A stretch of 46,568 bases of DNA from an uncultured Clostridia bacterium (GCA_947366645.1 CANBAX010000001.1:1-46568), one strand, 5' to 3'; positions 1-8,116 are shown, counted from the first letter of the stretch. Notes: a model not told the origin generated them from the sequence alone. A program made the numbers and translations.

Positions 1-1657
1 GGCCACGTATTGATATTGTTTTATTCTCCTCTTCTTCATCACCTACTATGATTAAGTATGGCACTTTCATGCTTAATGCCTCACGAATTTTATATCCGAT
101 TTTCTCGTTTCTATAATCGCCTTCACAGCGTAGATTTTTATTTCTTAATTCTTCTACTATACTTTTAGCATAATCATTATTTCTATCTGTAAGCGATAGT
201 ACCCTTACCTGCTCTGGAGCAAGCCACAAAGGAAAAGCACCAGCAAAATGCTCAATTAATATTCCGATAAATCTATCTATTGAGCCGTATATCACCCTAT
301 GAATCATAATTGGACGATGTTTCTCTCCGTCCTCACCAGTATACTCTAATTCAAACCTCTGAGGAAGTTGGAAGTCAAGTTGAATTGTACCACATTGCCA
401 TGTTCTACCAAGTGCATCTTTTAAGTGGAAGTCTATTTTTGGCCCATAAAAGGCACCATCGCCCTCATTGATTACATAATCTCTGCCAAGTTCGTCAAGT
501 GCTTCAACAAGTGCATTTGTTGCATTTTCCCAGTCCTCGTCACTTCCCATACTGTTTTCAGGGCGTGTAGAAAGTTCTATCTCATACGAAAAATTAAAGA
601 GTGTATATACCTCATCTATTAACGACACCACCCCCTTGATTTCTTCTTTTATCTGAGCTGGAGTCATGAAGATATGGGCATCGTCTTGAGTAAAGCATCT
701 TACCCTCATAAGTCCGCCAAGTTCCCCTGACTTTTCATGGCGATGTACCAGCCCTAATTCCCCTATCCTTAATGGCAAATCTCGATAGGAATGTGGGGCG
801 TTTTTATATACTAATACTCCGCCTGGGCAGTTCATAGGCTTTATAGCATAATCGGTGTCATCTATTTTTGTTGTGTACATATTGTCTTTATAATGGTCCC
901 AATGCCCCGAAGTTTCCCACAGGTGTTTTGAAAGCATAATCGGTGTCATAACCTCTTTATATCCGGCTTTTCTATGGATTTCATGCCAATAATCGATAAG
1001 CTCATTCCTTACCACCATTCCATTTGGAAGATAGAACGGAAATCCTATTCCCTCTGGTGATATCATAAACAAACCTAGTTCTTTACCTAGTTTTCGGTTA
1101 TCTCGCTTCTTTGCCTCTTGTAACATTGCTAAATATTCCGCAAGGTCTTTCTTTGTCTTAAATGCATATACGTACACACGTTGTAGCATTTTATTCTTCT
1201 CGCTTCCACGCCAGTATGCGCCATTTACGCTATGAATTTTGAATCCATATGCTTGTAATTTATTGGTGCTTTCTACATGAGGGCCGCGGCACAAATCAAC
1301 AAAGTCGTCACCGGTGTAATATAAAGAGACCTCTTCACTTTCTGGAAGTTCTTTGATTATTTCTTCCTTATACTCGTTTCCAGCAAAAAGGCGAAGTGCC
1401 TCTTCTTTTGTCACCACCTTTTTTGTAAACTTTTCGCCTTTATTTATTATCTGTGTCATTATCTTTTCTAGTGCAGGAAAATCCTCAGGTGTAAGTGCTT
1501 TATCAAGGTCGATATCATAATAAAAGCCGTCCTCAATAGCAGGACCTATTGTCAGTTTGCATTGTGGATATGTTTGAGTTATCGCTTTCGCAAGAATATG
1601 AGCAAGTGAATGCCTTGCTATTTCCAAATCTTTATCAACAATTTTTTCAAGTTTCAT
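1..1657 (-). CDS. thrS: Threonyl-tRNA synthetase, 3' end outside window, no TGS domain
   Basis: This enzyme charges tRNA-Thr with threonine in the cytoplasm. About 552 residues are visible and the C-terminal anticodon-binding domain runs off the window edge. The editing domain shows HSLAH near residue 16 and CRGPH. The class II catalytic core shows MNCPG, HRHEKSG, FTQDDAHIF and MIHRVIYGS, which carry the Cys, His and His zinc ligands. The start is ATG at 1657 behind GAAGGAG. The protein begins directly at the editing domain. In the E. coli enzyme about 60 residues of TGS domain come first, and they are absent here. Expression is probably controlled by the T-box leader upstream. ytxC lies upstream, the gene order also seen in Bacillus. 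Confidence 0.96.
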   Translation of the reverse strand, partial: MKLEKIVDKDLEIARHSLAHILAKAITQTYPQCKLTIGPAIEDGFYYDIDLDKALTPEDFPALEKIMTQIINKGEKFTKKVVTKEEALRLFAGNEYKEEIIKELPESEEVSLYYTGDDFVDLCRGPHVESTNKLQAYGFKIHSVNGAYWRGSEKNKMLQRVYVYAFKTKKDLAEYLAMLQEAKKRDNRKLGKELGLFMISPEGIGFPFYLPNGMVVRNELIDYWHEIHRKAGYKEVMTPIMLSKHLWETSGHWDHYKDNMYTTKIDDTDYAIKPMNCPGGVLVYKNAPHSYRDLPLRIGELGLVHRHEKSGELGGLMRVRCFTQDDAHIFMTPAQIKEEIKGVVSLIDEVYTLFNFSYEIELSTRPENSMGSDEDWENATNALVEALDELGRDYVINEGDGAFYGPKIDFHLKDALGRTWQCGTIQLDFQLPQRFELEYTGEDGEKHRPIMIHRVIYGSIDRFIGILIEHFAGAFPLWLAPEQVRVLSLTDRNNDYAKSIVEELRNKNLRCEGDYRNEKIGYKIREALSMKVPYLIIVGDEEEENKTISIRG

Positions 1658-1689
1658 ATAATACTCCTTCTTAAATATATTTTTAGGCG

Positions 1690-1913
1690 TGAGATTTCTC
1701 CGCTCCACTTCGTTTCGGTCGAAATGACAGTGTAGTAAGGACAGGTTTCGGTCGAAATGACAGTAGCTTAGCCGCTTTTTTCGCTACGCTGGATTCTTCG
1801 ACTACGCTTACGCTTCGCTCAGAATGACAAGATGGGCTTTACGCTGTGCTGGATTCTTCACTTTGCTCAGAATGACAAGGGTGGAGTGAGTTTCGGTCGA
1901 AATGAAAGTGTAG
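1690..1913 (+). repeat. Repeat cluster in the thrS 5' leader (families A and B)
   Basis: This is a family A hairpin (ATTTCTCCGC...GGTCGAAATGACA), further A cores, and two family B units (CTGGATTCTTC...CAGAATGACA at about 1789-1830 and 1837-1879). The cluster lies between the T-box terminator and the thrS ribosome binding site, so it is part of the antiterminated thrS mRNA, in antisense orientation. Confidence 0.9.
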
Positions 1914-1914
1914 A

Positions 1915-2116
1915 ATAAAAAAAACGCCCTTAAAAAACTTTAAGGACGATGTGTTAAACCGCGGTTCCACCTTAATTGCAAAATTACTTTTGCCTCTCAA
2001 TTTTTTGCATATCTTCATAAAAGTGGTTTCATTTGATTTTCCGCTTAGGTTTTTCACCAGCCAACCCTTCTCTGTACGCTTCCAATTAAACTACTTGTCT
2101 TTCACTAATGCTTATG
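1915..2116 (-). promoter_or_regulatory. T-box riboswitch leader of thrS
   Basis: Read on the minus strand, the leader carries the T-box motif AAGGTGGAACCGCGG at 1973-1959. A terminator follows, with stem GTCCTTAAA/TTTAAGGGC and a T run at about 1946-1915. An AGAGA motif lies near 2073. A GAAACCACT segment at 2030-2021 offers ACC or ACT as a threonine specifier. The bulge reads TGGA, which can pair with a tRNA end UCCA, consistent with U as the discriminator of tRNA-Thr in Gram-positives. Uncharged tRNA-Thr would stabilise the antiterminator and turn thrS on. The exact specifier position is inferred, not proven. Confidence 0.93.
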
Positions 2117-2121
2117 CCAGT

Positions 2122-2150
2122 ATATTAGCACTTTGTTTATTTTTTGTCAA
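2122..2150 (-). promoter_or_regulatory. Promoter of the thrS T-box transcript
   Basis: On the minus strand TTGACA (2150-2145) is followed by 17 nt and TAATAT (2127-2122). Transcription should start near 2115, just before the T-box leader. Confidence 0.85.
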
Positions 2151-2203
2151 CTGAAATTATTAGGTTTTTTAAATTTATAACCTTTGATAATTTTCACAAA
2201 AAT

Positions 2204-2971
2204 TTACTGCTTTTTAAGTTGCGAAAACTGACATTGTGTTTTTACTACTATGCGTTGTTCATATAATCGTTCAAGAAGGCTGGTTGTATTATTTACTGCG
2301 TTACAATACAGATTTATCTTTTGAGGCGACAAGTCTATTATTGAAGAGATTAATCCCTCATCATTAAAGGTCTTATTTTGATACTGTCCCCTCTCTCCGT
2401 TTTGCATTTCAAGAAATATTTTATAGCCCTCTTCATCTTCAATTATATTGACTTCATCTTCACAAATATCTAAATTATCTACTAAAAATTTTAATAAATC
2501 ATTAAATGCATCTGCACTTATTAAATAATCCCTATTTTCATTTGCAAGAGCAACTAATTCAGTCCATTTATTTTTAAGATTTTTAAGTTTGAATTCGTAA
2601 AACGACTCTAGATACAAGTCACTTTCAAAGGACAAATTTTTTTGGATTATATAATAATCTGTTTCTCTATCAAAATTGAGTAGTGCCTTCTTGAAAGCAA
2701 GTACTCCCATTTTATCATGTTGTGGTAAAAATAAAAACTTGTCTAAAAATGACGATTTATAATATGTGCATATGACCTCAGTTATAAATCTGGATAGAGT
2801 TTTTTCTAACTGCTCTCGACTTACTTCATTTACACCTATTAATATTCTTGTATATCCATTTTCTTTATGAGAGGTTACTACTCCTCCTGTCTGCTTTACT
2901 ATTACTTTTATGTTGCTTAAAAGATATTTCGCTAACTCCTCGTTAGATAAATTTAAGGAAAACTCCCACAT
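2204..2971 (-). CDS. ytxC: YtxC-like sporulation-associated protein
   Basis: This 255-residue protein resembles the YtxC family, whose biochemical role is not known. The middle reads FYEFKLKNLKNKW, which fits the conserved family core. The C-terminal part has LISSIIDLSPQKINLYC followed by a segment ending in a degenerate QRIVVKTQC, where family members usually carry a Cys-rich RVxxCxGC end. The position directly upstream of thrS matches the Bacillus order ytxC-thrS and supports the call. The start at 2971 has AAAGGAG. A plausible promoter is TTGAGT (3022-3017), an 18-nt spacer and TAGAAT (2998-2993). I saw no signal peptide or membrane segment. Confidence 0.72.
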   Translation of the reverse strand: MWEFSLNLSNEELAKYLLSNIKVIVKQTGGVVTSHKENGYTRILIGVNEVSREQLEKTLSRFITEVICTYYKSSFLDKFLFLPQHDKMGVLAFKKALLNFDRETDYYIIQKNLSFESDLYLESFYEFKLKNLKNKWTELVALANENRDYLISADAFNDLLKFLVDNLDICEDEVNIIEDEEGYKIFLEMQNGERGQYQNKTFNDEGLISSIIDLSPQKINLYCNAVNNTTSLLERLYEQRIVVKTQCQFSQLKKQ

Positions 2972-3059
2972 AAAAATCTCCTTTCTATGCCTATTCTATG
3001 CAGTCGTTTAAAAAAAACTCAAAAAAAAACATTCTTTTATGTTATTTTTGCTAAATAAT

Positions 3060-3088
3060 TTGACAAATATTATAAAAATAACTAATAA
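3060..3088 (+). promoter_or_regulatory. Promoter of the lipoprotein gene, apparently leaderless
   Basis: TTGACA (3060-3065), 17 nt, TAATAA (3083-3088). The ATG follows after only 7 nt, so the transcript would begin at or next to the start codon. No Shine-Dalgarno sequence is visible. Confidence 0.65.
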
Positions 3089-3095
3089 TATTGGT

Positions 3096-3809
3096 ATGAA
3101 AAAGTTTAAATTCTTTAATTTAACATTACTTCTCTTAGTTTGTATCACCTTTTTTGCGGGGTGCAGCGAAACTAAGTATTTTTCTATTTCTACCAAAAGC
3201 AGCAACTCCGAAATTGGCACTGGAAACGGCAGTATTAATAAAACTTGGGCAGAAGGAAGTGAGCTTAACCTTATTGCAACTTCAAAAAATGAAGACAAAT
3301 TCCCATTTATTTGCTGGGTAAAAGATGGCACAAAGGTTTATTCTACCCAAAGTAACACCCGCCTTAAAGTGAGTGCTGACACTGAAGGTGTATACACCGC
3401 AGTGTTTAGTGAAGGCGAAGACAATATAAACGGTATGATGTACGCCGCTCTTACAAACATTACTTATCCTGCTTCTGATTTTACTAACATTTATTATACC
3501 GTAAGATACGCACCTGAAAAAAATGCCGGCATGGAAATACTTCACTGCGAAGGCGAGTCACAAGAAACAAGTATGAACACCTTTTCTGACAATGTTTTCT
3601 GTCTTTTAGAGGACACTCAACTTAAAGGATACATTTTCAGTCTTACTATTACAACTGTCAAAAGTAATGGAGATGAAGAGATAACTACCTTTAAAAATAT
3701 AAAATTAAGTAATAACTTATTTAATGGCAGTGAATACAAATATCAAGATGAATTTAATAGATTCTCACTCACCTTCTCAAAACTTTCAAAACAGCTTTTA
3801 GCACAATAA
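3096..3809 (+). CDS. Predicted lipoprotein with an InlB B-repeat-like domain
   Basis: The 237-residue protein starts with a lipoprotein signal peptide (MKKFKFF, hydrophobic stretch, lipobox FAGC near residue 21), so it should be anchored to the outer face of the membrane. Residues of roughly 25-105 have the pattern G-G-S...W-EGS-LNLIAT...FICW...YTAVF, typical of divergent InlB B-repeat/Flg_new_2 beta domains in Firmicute surface proteins. The rest is unrecognised beta-rich sequence. Met20 of the longer frame (3096) is chosen because the signal peptide begins there and the promoter sits 7 nt upstream. It is monocistronic and ends in a bidirectional terminator. Its function is unknown. Confidence 0.75.
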   Translation: MKKFKFFNLTLLLLVCITFFAGCSETKYFSISTKSSNSEIGTGNGSINKTWAEGSELNLIATSKNEDKFPFICWVKDGTKVYSTQSNTRLKVSADTEGVYTAVFSEGEDNINGMMYAALTNITYPASDFTNIYYTVRYAPEKNAGMEILHCEGESQETSMNTFSDNVFCLLEDTQLKGYIFSLTITTVKSNGDEEITTFKNIKLSNNLFNGSEYKYQDEFNRFSLTFSKLSKQLLAQ

Positions 3810-3837
3810 AAAATCCATGCTAATACATGGATTTTTT
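3808..3837 (+). terminator. Bidirectional rho-independent terminator
   Basis: The hairpin AAAAATCCATG / CATGGATTTTTT has an A run before and a T run after. It can end both the lipoprotein transcript and the convergent small-peptide transcript. Confidence 0.88.
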
Positions 3838-3855
3838 GCTGAAAACTATAAAAGA

Positions 3856-3984
3856 TTATCTGCTACAAGATTTTGTAGAATTCTTTGTGTGAGACATTTT
3901 AGATGACTCTGCTTTTGCCTCGCTTCCTGCTTCCACTTTGTTCTTTGTTGTAGCTTTCTCTTTCTTGTTACGCTTACCGAACAT
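3856..3984 (-). CDS. Small basic protein, 42 residues, unknown function
   Basis: The reading frame starts MFGKRNKKEKATT and ends NSTKSCSR, and is rich in Lys, Ser, Thr and Ala with one Cys near the C-terminus. The start is set by a very strong ribosome binding site (AGGAGGTGAAAACT) directly before the ATG. A 6-bp hairpin (CAAGGT/ACCTTG at 4004-4020) precedes it and may sit at the 5' end of the mRNA. I recognise no family; short MFG-type peptides with basic Ser/Lys tails occur in Clostridia. It converges on the lipoprotein gene and shares its terminator. The coding call rests mainly on the ribosome binding site. Confidence 0.62.
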   Translation of the reverse strand: MFGKRNKKEKATTKNKVEAGSEAKAESSKMSHTKNSTKSCSR

Positions 3985-4129
3985 AGTTTTCACCTCCTAT
4001 TTTCAAGGTCATTCACCTTGTATATATAGGTTGGGCATTTTTTCTTTTTTTATACATTGTTGTGGGAAGGTATGGCTTGTAGAAATAGGTTTAATAGCTG
4101 CGTCTTCTGCTATGGACGAAATAATGGAG

Positions 4130-4228
4130 GATAGATTTCTCCGCTTCGGGCTATCGCCCTTCGGTCGAAATGACATAATAAAAAAATGGCTTCGGTCGAA
4201 ATGACGAGGTAAGTGAGGTCGAAATGAC
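4130..4228 (+). repeat. Family A repeat cluster
   Basis: One full hairpin (inner stem GGGCTATCGCCC) is followed by two extra GGTCGAAATGAC cores. Confidence 0.9.
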
Positions 4229-4243
4229 AAGATTATTTGGCAA

Positions 4244-4270
4244 CAAAAAAAGATGCTTTCGCATCTTTTT
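4244..4270 (-). terminator. Terminator of the ruvX-DUF1292 unit
   Basis: The stem AAAAAGATGC / GCATCTTTTT encloses a 4-nt loop, just downstream of the DUF1292 stop codon on the minus strand. Confidence 0.85.
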
Positions 4271-4288
4271 ACTTTTTGATTTAACAAA

Positions 4289-4723
4289 TTACTTTGTTGT
4301 CTTTTTGCCGGCAGTTTTTCCTGCTGTCTTTGCTGGAGTTTTCTTCTCTGCTTGTTTTTTTGTTGTTGTTTTCTTAGCAGGTTTTTTAGCTGATGCCTCT
4401 TCAAGAAGGTCATAATATTTATCAAATACTGATATTGCAATTTCCTCATTTTCTTCTACGCGAAGCACTGTATTGCCTTGTTTATCTTGCTCGCAAACGA
4501 ATACTACTGCTTCGTCATCTGCAATACCCTCTACCTTATCTATTGGCTTTAATACTACATAGAGTTTTCTATCATTTTCCAAATCGTAAGGAATTATCGC
4601 TACCTGCTCAAAACTTATCTGTCTACCATTCTCATCTTGTAATACTATTGGCTCTCTATTTTCTTGGTCGAGTAGTATATCAAGTAAATCTAGTGGTTGT
4701 TTTGCTTGTTCTTTCTTTTCCAT
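4289..4723 (-). CDS. DUF1292 (YrzB-like) protein with a Lys/Ala-rich tail
   Basis: Residues 10-110 match DUF1292: an acidic start (LLDILLDQEN), DENGRQISFEQVAIIPY, YVVLKPID, DDEAVVFVCEQ and VEENEEIAISVFDKYY. The molecular role of the family is unknown. Residues of about 112-144 form a histone-H1-like tail of repeated AKK, TTKK and AGKT units that the core family does not need; such tails usually bind nucleic acid, which is inference here. It follows ruvX by 2 nt, the usual yrrK-yrzB arrangement, and the two are probably co-transcribed. The ribosome binding site GGGAG lies within the end of ruvX. Confidence 0.85.
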   Translation of the reverse strand: MEKKEQAKQPLDLLDILLDQENREPIVLQDENGRQISFEQVAIIPYDLENDRKLYVVLKPIDKVEGIADDEAVVFVCEQDKQGNTVLRVEENEEIAISVFDKYYDLLEEASAKKPAKKTTTKKQAEKKTPAKTAGKTAGKKTTK

Positions 4724-4725
4724 TT

Positions 4726-5154
4726 TTATTCTCCCTTTTTATTATTCACAAATGTTTGCAAAATTATTTGTGCAGATATTTTATCGATGATTTCCTTTCG
4801 CTTTTCCCTTCGCACCTTGCTTTGAATTAATATCTCTTCTGCTTCCGCCGAGGTTAAGCGTTCATCTACATAGTGAACTTTGACACCTGAAAAACTGGCT
4901 AACTTTTCCCCAAACTCACGATGTAGTTTAGCACGCTCTCCCTCACTTCCGTCCATATTTAGCGGAAGCCCTAGGGCAACTTCATCTACATTACAAGTTT
5001 TTATGATTTGGGCAATATGGGTTATTGCGTCCTCCTGTCCCACATTTTTGTATACCTCATAAGGACTACAAATGATATTTAGCGGGTCGGTAAGCGCTAT
5101 TCCTATCCTCACATCTCCATAATCTATTCCCATTTTTCTATGTCTATCTGCCAT
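4726..5154 (-). CDS. ruvX: RuvX/YqgF putative pre-16S rRNA nuclease
   Basis: RuvX has an RNase H-like fold and is implicated in 5' maturation of 16S rRNA; it was first annotated as a Holliday junction resolvase. Family motifs are all present: GIDYGDVRIGIA near residue 9, GLPLNMDGSEG near 62, VDERLTSAEA near 96 and DKISAQIILQ near 124. The length of 142 residues is normal. No Shine-Dalgarno sequence is seen. A strong promoter (TTGACT, 17 nt, TATAAT) ends 12 nt before the ATG, so the mRNA would have a leader of only about 5 nt. Confidence 0.95.
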   Translation of the reverse strand: MADRHRKMGIDYGDVRIGIALTDPLNIICSPYEVYKNVGQEDAITHIAQIIKTCNVDEVALGLPLNMDGSEGERAKLHREFGEKLASFSGVKVHYVDERLTSAEAEEILIQSKVRREKRKEIIDKISAQIILQTFVNNKKGE

Positions 5155-5166
5155 TTCACTATTTTT

Positions 5167-5195
5167 ATTATAACCTTTATTTTCCTTGTAGTCAA
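5167..5195 (-). promoter_or_regulatory. Promoter of ruvX, near-leaderless
   Basis: On the minus strand TTGACT (5195-5190), 17 nt and TATAAT (5172-5167) lie between polA and ruvX. The ruvX ATG begins 12 nt after the -10 box. Confidence 0.75.
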
Positions 5196-5201
5196 ACGAT
5201 T

Positions 5202-7727
5202 TTACTTACATTCGTACAAGTTTTTTCCCTTTCCTACCGTTGCAACAAGTGGCACTTTGAGTTTTACTACATTCTCCATTTCACGACGAAGAAGTTTTTC
5301 CACCTCTTCTTCCTCACCTTTATAGGTATCAATAATAAGCTCGTCATGAATCTGTAAAATTAACTGACTTTTTTTGCCTTTTAGTGCCTTCTGCACATTT
5401 ATCATTGCGAGTTTTATTATATCTGAGGCACTTCCCTGCATTGGCATATTCATTGCCACCCTTTGCCCAAAGCTGCGAGTTTGATATTTTGATGAGGAAA
5501 GTTCGGGTATTCTTCTAATTCGACCAAACATGGTTTTTATATAACCTGCTTTTGTCGCTTCCTCAACATTTTTTTCCATAAATTCTTTTACTTTTGGATA
5601 CCGCGAAAAATATGAATCAATATATGATTTTGCTTTTGCCCTTGAACTTTTTATATTTTGACTTAAGCCATAATCGCTTATTCCATATATTATACCAAAA
5701 TTTACCGCCTTCGCTTCCCGTCTTTGGTCGGCTGTTGGCTTACTTACCCCGAAGATTTGGCAAGCCGTCAAAGTGTGAATATCCTCGCCGCGTTTATATG
5801 CCTCGATTAAATGTTCCTCCCCAGACATATCTGCCAAAAGTCTAAGTTCAATTTGGTTATAATCGGCTGAGATTAAACTTCCGCCCTCAAACTTAGATTC
5901 AAAAATTTTGCGTAGCTCCCGCCCCTCTTCGTCACGTGTTGGTATGGTTTGAAGGTTTGGCTCGCTGCTGGAAAGCCTGCCTGTACTTGTTAATGCCTGA
6001 TTAAAGGTGGTGTGGATTATATTCCCGCCTTCCTTACACAATTTTTTATAAACATCTATATATGTGTTTTTGAGTTTTGAAAGTTTACGATGTTTTAGTA
6101 TTAAGTCCACTATTGGTATATATCTTACTTCTTCAAGCACTCCCACCGCGGTGGACTGCTTTTTATTATTCCATGTTTCTATTTTAAGTTTATCAAATAG
6201 TACACTTGCGACCTGTTTTGGCGAATTGATATTAAATTCTTCTCCAGCTATCTCATAAATTTCTTTAGAAAGTTTTTCAAGACGTATTGTATAATCACTA
6301 TCTAGGTCATCAAGTTTCCTTTCATTGATTTGAAAGCCACTTTCTTCCATTTCTACTAAGATTTCAACAAGCGGAAGTTCTATTTCCTCGTATACCTTAT
6401 TTAGCCCTTCCTCTTTAAGCGTTTCCATGTAGTTATTGTACAAATCATAATAACCTGAGGTTTCCGAAGTTATCTCCCCATTTTTTAAACCTGCACTTAT
6501 TAAATAATGCGCAAGTGATAAATCAAAATAATTTACAAATTTAATTCCAAGTTTCTTTAAATAATGCAAGTCACTCTTTGCATCAATAGTTAATTTCACT
6601 ACATTTTTATCTTCAAATATTGGTTTTAATATTTGGCAGGCCTGTTCGAGTGAAAGTTCACTACCGAACATTGTGTAATTATCATTTAGATAGTATTCTT
6701 TATCTTTATTAAAAGCAAAGGTCATCTTTTTTAAGTTATATGCAAAAGATTTCTCCGCTACGGTCGAAATGACAGATGAAGAGGTGGTCGAAATGACAAA
6801 GGAAGAAACAAGATTTTGCAAAGTCTCATGAGAAAGTTCCTCACGTTCTGCTTTTTTTATTGGCGAGATGGTTTTACCAAACAGGCTATTATTTTTTACA
6901 AGGGAGGAAAAATCCCATTTTACAAAAAATTCATGCACTCTTTCATTAAATGGAAATTTAAGTTTACACTCTTCAATATTGAAAGGAAAATCGCAGTCTG
7001 TTTTAATTGTCGCAAGTGTTTTGGAAATATCGGCGTCTTCTTTACCGTCAATTAATTTTTCTTTGAGTTTTCCATTTATTTTATCAATATTTTCATATAT
7101 TCCATTGATATCGCCATACTCTTCAAGAAGTGAATACGCCGTCTTTTCCCCTATACCTTTTACTCCTTTTATATTATCGCTTGTATCCCCCATTAGGCCT
7201 TTTAGTTCAATTACCTGACTTGGAGATAGGTTGTACTCCTCTTGTAAGACCTTTAAGTCCACCTTCTTAACCTCAGTAACACCCTTCTTTGTAAGCCAAA
7301 CAAAGGTGTTTTCATTGATAAGTTGTAGTAAATCCCTATCCCCTGAAAGAAGTATTTTTTCACAGTCACAGTTTTTGGTAAGCGTACCTATGATATCATC
7401 GGCCTCTATATTTTCATACTCGAAGGTCTTGATGTCCATAGTTTGCAACATCTCTTTTATTACCGGAAATTGAGTTATAAGTTCTGGCGGAGTAGGCTTT
7501 CTTTGACCTTTATAATCCGCATAAATCTCATTTCGAAAGGTTTTTCTTGCATGGTCAAATGCTACCGCGATATGTGTGGGTTTTTGTTCCGTTATCAGTT
7601 TTATTAATATATTTGCAAAACCAAAAACAGCACCCGATGCCTTCCCCTCATGATTTGAGAGAAATGGGAGGGCATAGAATGCTCTGTTTGCTATACTATT
7701 TCCGTCTACTATTAGAAATTTATCCAT
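5202..7727 (-). CDS. polA: DNA polymerase I, with a repeat read in frame in the interdomain linker
   Basis: The 841-residue enzyme fills gaps and removes RNA primers. The 5'-nuclease domain (1 to about 290) has LIVDGNS, AVFDHARKTFR, EADDIIG, SGDRDLLQL and GDTSDNIKGVKGIG. The 3'-5' exonuclease domain lacks the DxE catalytic motif and is probably inactive, as in Bacillus and Thermus. The polymerase domain has motif A DYNQIELR near 621, motif B RREAKAVNFGIIYG near 668 and motif C QIHDE near 791. Residues of about 310-327 (VISTTSSSVISTVAEKS) are encoded by a family A repeat lying in frame in the linker between the nuclease and Klenow-like parts. The start overlaps the upstream membrane-protein gene by 16 nt. 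Confidence 0.97.
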   Translation of the reverse strand: MDKFLIVDGNSIANRAFYALPFLSNHEGKASGAVFGFANILIKLITEQKPTHIAVAFDHARKTFRNEIYADYKGQRKPTPPELITQFPVIKEMLQTMDIKTFEYENIEADDIIGTLTKNCDCEKILLSGDRDLLQLINENTFVWLTKKGVTEVKKVDLKVLQEEYNLSPSQVIELKGLMGDTSDNIKGVKGIGEKTAYSLLEEYGDINGIYENIDKINGKLKEKLIDGKEDADISKTLATIKTDCDFPFNIEECKLKFPFNERVHEFFVKWDFSSLVKNNSLFGKTISPIKKAEREELSHETLQNLVSSFVISTTSSSVISTVAEKSFAYNLKKMTFAFNKDKEYYLNDNYTMFGSELSLEQACQILKPIFEDKNVVKLTIDAKSDLHYLKKLGIKFVNYFDLSLAHYLISAGLKNGEITSETSGYYDLYNNYMETLKEEGLNKVYEEIELPLVEILVEMEESGFQINERKLDDLDSDYTIRLEKLSKEIYEIAGEEFNINSPKQVASVLFDKLKIETWNNKKQSTAVGVLEEVRYIPIVDLILKHRKLSKLKNTYIDVYKKLCKEGGNIIHTTFNQALTSTGRLSSSEPNLQTIPTRDEEGRELRKIFESKFEGGSLISADYNQIELRLLADMSGEEHLIEAYKRGEDIHTLTACQIFGVSKPTADQRREAKAVNFGIIYGISDYGLSQNIKSSRAKAKSYIDSYFSRYPKVKEFMEKNVEEATKAGYIKTMFGRIRRIPELSSSKYQTRSFGQRVAMNMPMQGSASDIIKLAMINVQKALKGKKSQLILQIHDELIIDTYKGEEEEVEKLLRREMENVVKLKVPLVATVGKGKNLYECK
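6747..6798 (+). repeat. Family A repeat inside polA
   Basis: A short-stem copy AGATTTCTCCGCTACGGTC-GAAATGACA and a second core GGTCGAAATGACA lie within the polA coding sequence. They keep the frame and encode VISTTSSSVISTVAEKS on the minus strand. This is the only copy in the window inside a conserved gene. Confidence 0.93.
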
Positions 7728-8053
7728 TGGGCTAATGCTTCCGCTCCTTCTTTACCTCCGCCTATACCAAACAAGCCTTGAAAGAAAGATGGAATGGTAC
7801 AAGTGAGGATATAAATTATTATTACAAGTGTAAGCAGTACGAAGAAGACTATTTTTAGTGGACTGCCAAAGAAATTTACAAGGGCATACAAAAATACAAG
7901 TGCAAGCCCGCCATAGTCTGCGATACCTTTAAGTATTTTTCCCCATGTGTCCCAAGCCATTATCGCAGTTTCGCCCAGTATATTAAACATACATAATACA
8001 GCGACATATACGATTACCAGCACGGAAAGAATAAAATATATTATTGTTTTCAT
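7712..8053 (-). CDS. Small membrane protein upstream of polA, unknown function
   Basis: The 113-residue protein has an N-terminal hydrophobic segment (about 1-28) and a further long hydrophobic stretch (about 50-95) that could form one or two more helices, ending in a Gly-rich soluble tail (GIGGGKEGAEALAQW). The ribosome binding site AAGGAG precedes the ATG at 8053. Its 3' end overlaps the first codons of polA, suggesting translational coupling. A promoter candidate (TTGAAT 8102-8097, 16 nt, TAAAAT 8080-8075) precedes it, so polA may be transcribed from here. I do not recognise a family. Confidence 0.75.
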   Translation of the reverse strand: MKTIIYFILSVLVIVYVAVLCMFNILGETAIMAWDTWGKILKGIADYGGLALVFLYALVNFFGSPLKIVFFVLLTLVIIIYILTCTIPSFFQGLFGIGGGKEGAEALAQWINF

Positions 8054-8074
8054 TTTGCTCCTTTGTTTATCTCA

Positions 8075-8102
8075 ATTTTAGCATACTTTTCTTGTTATTC
8101 AA
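8075..8102 (-). promoter_or_regulatory. Candidate promoter of the membrane protein-polA unit
   Basis: TTGAAT, 16-nt spacer and TAAAAT on the minus strand, about 20 nt before the membrane-protein start. Confidence 0.5.
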
Positions 8103-8116
8103 AATGATTTTAGAAC

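Noticed and set aside
1951..2154. Plus-strand frame across the thrS leader
   Set aside because: It lies entirely in the T-box leader on the opposite strand and has no ribosome binding site.
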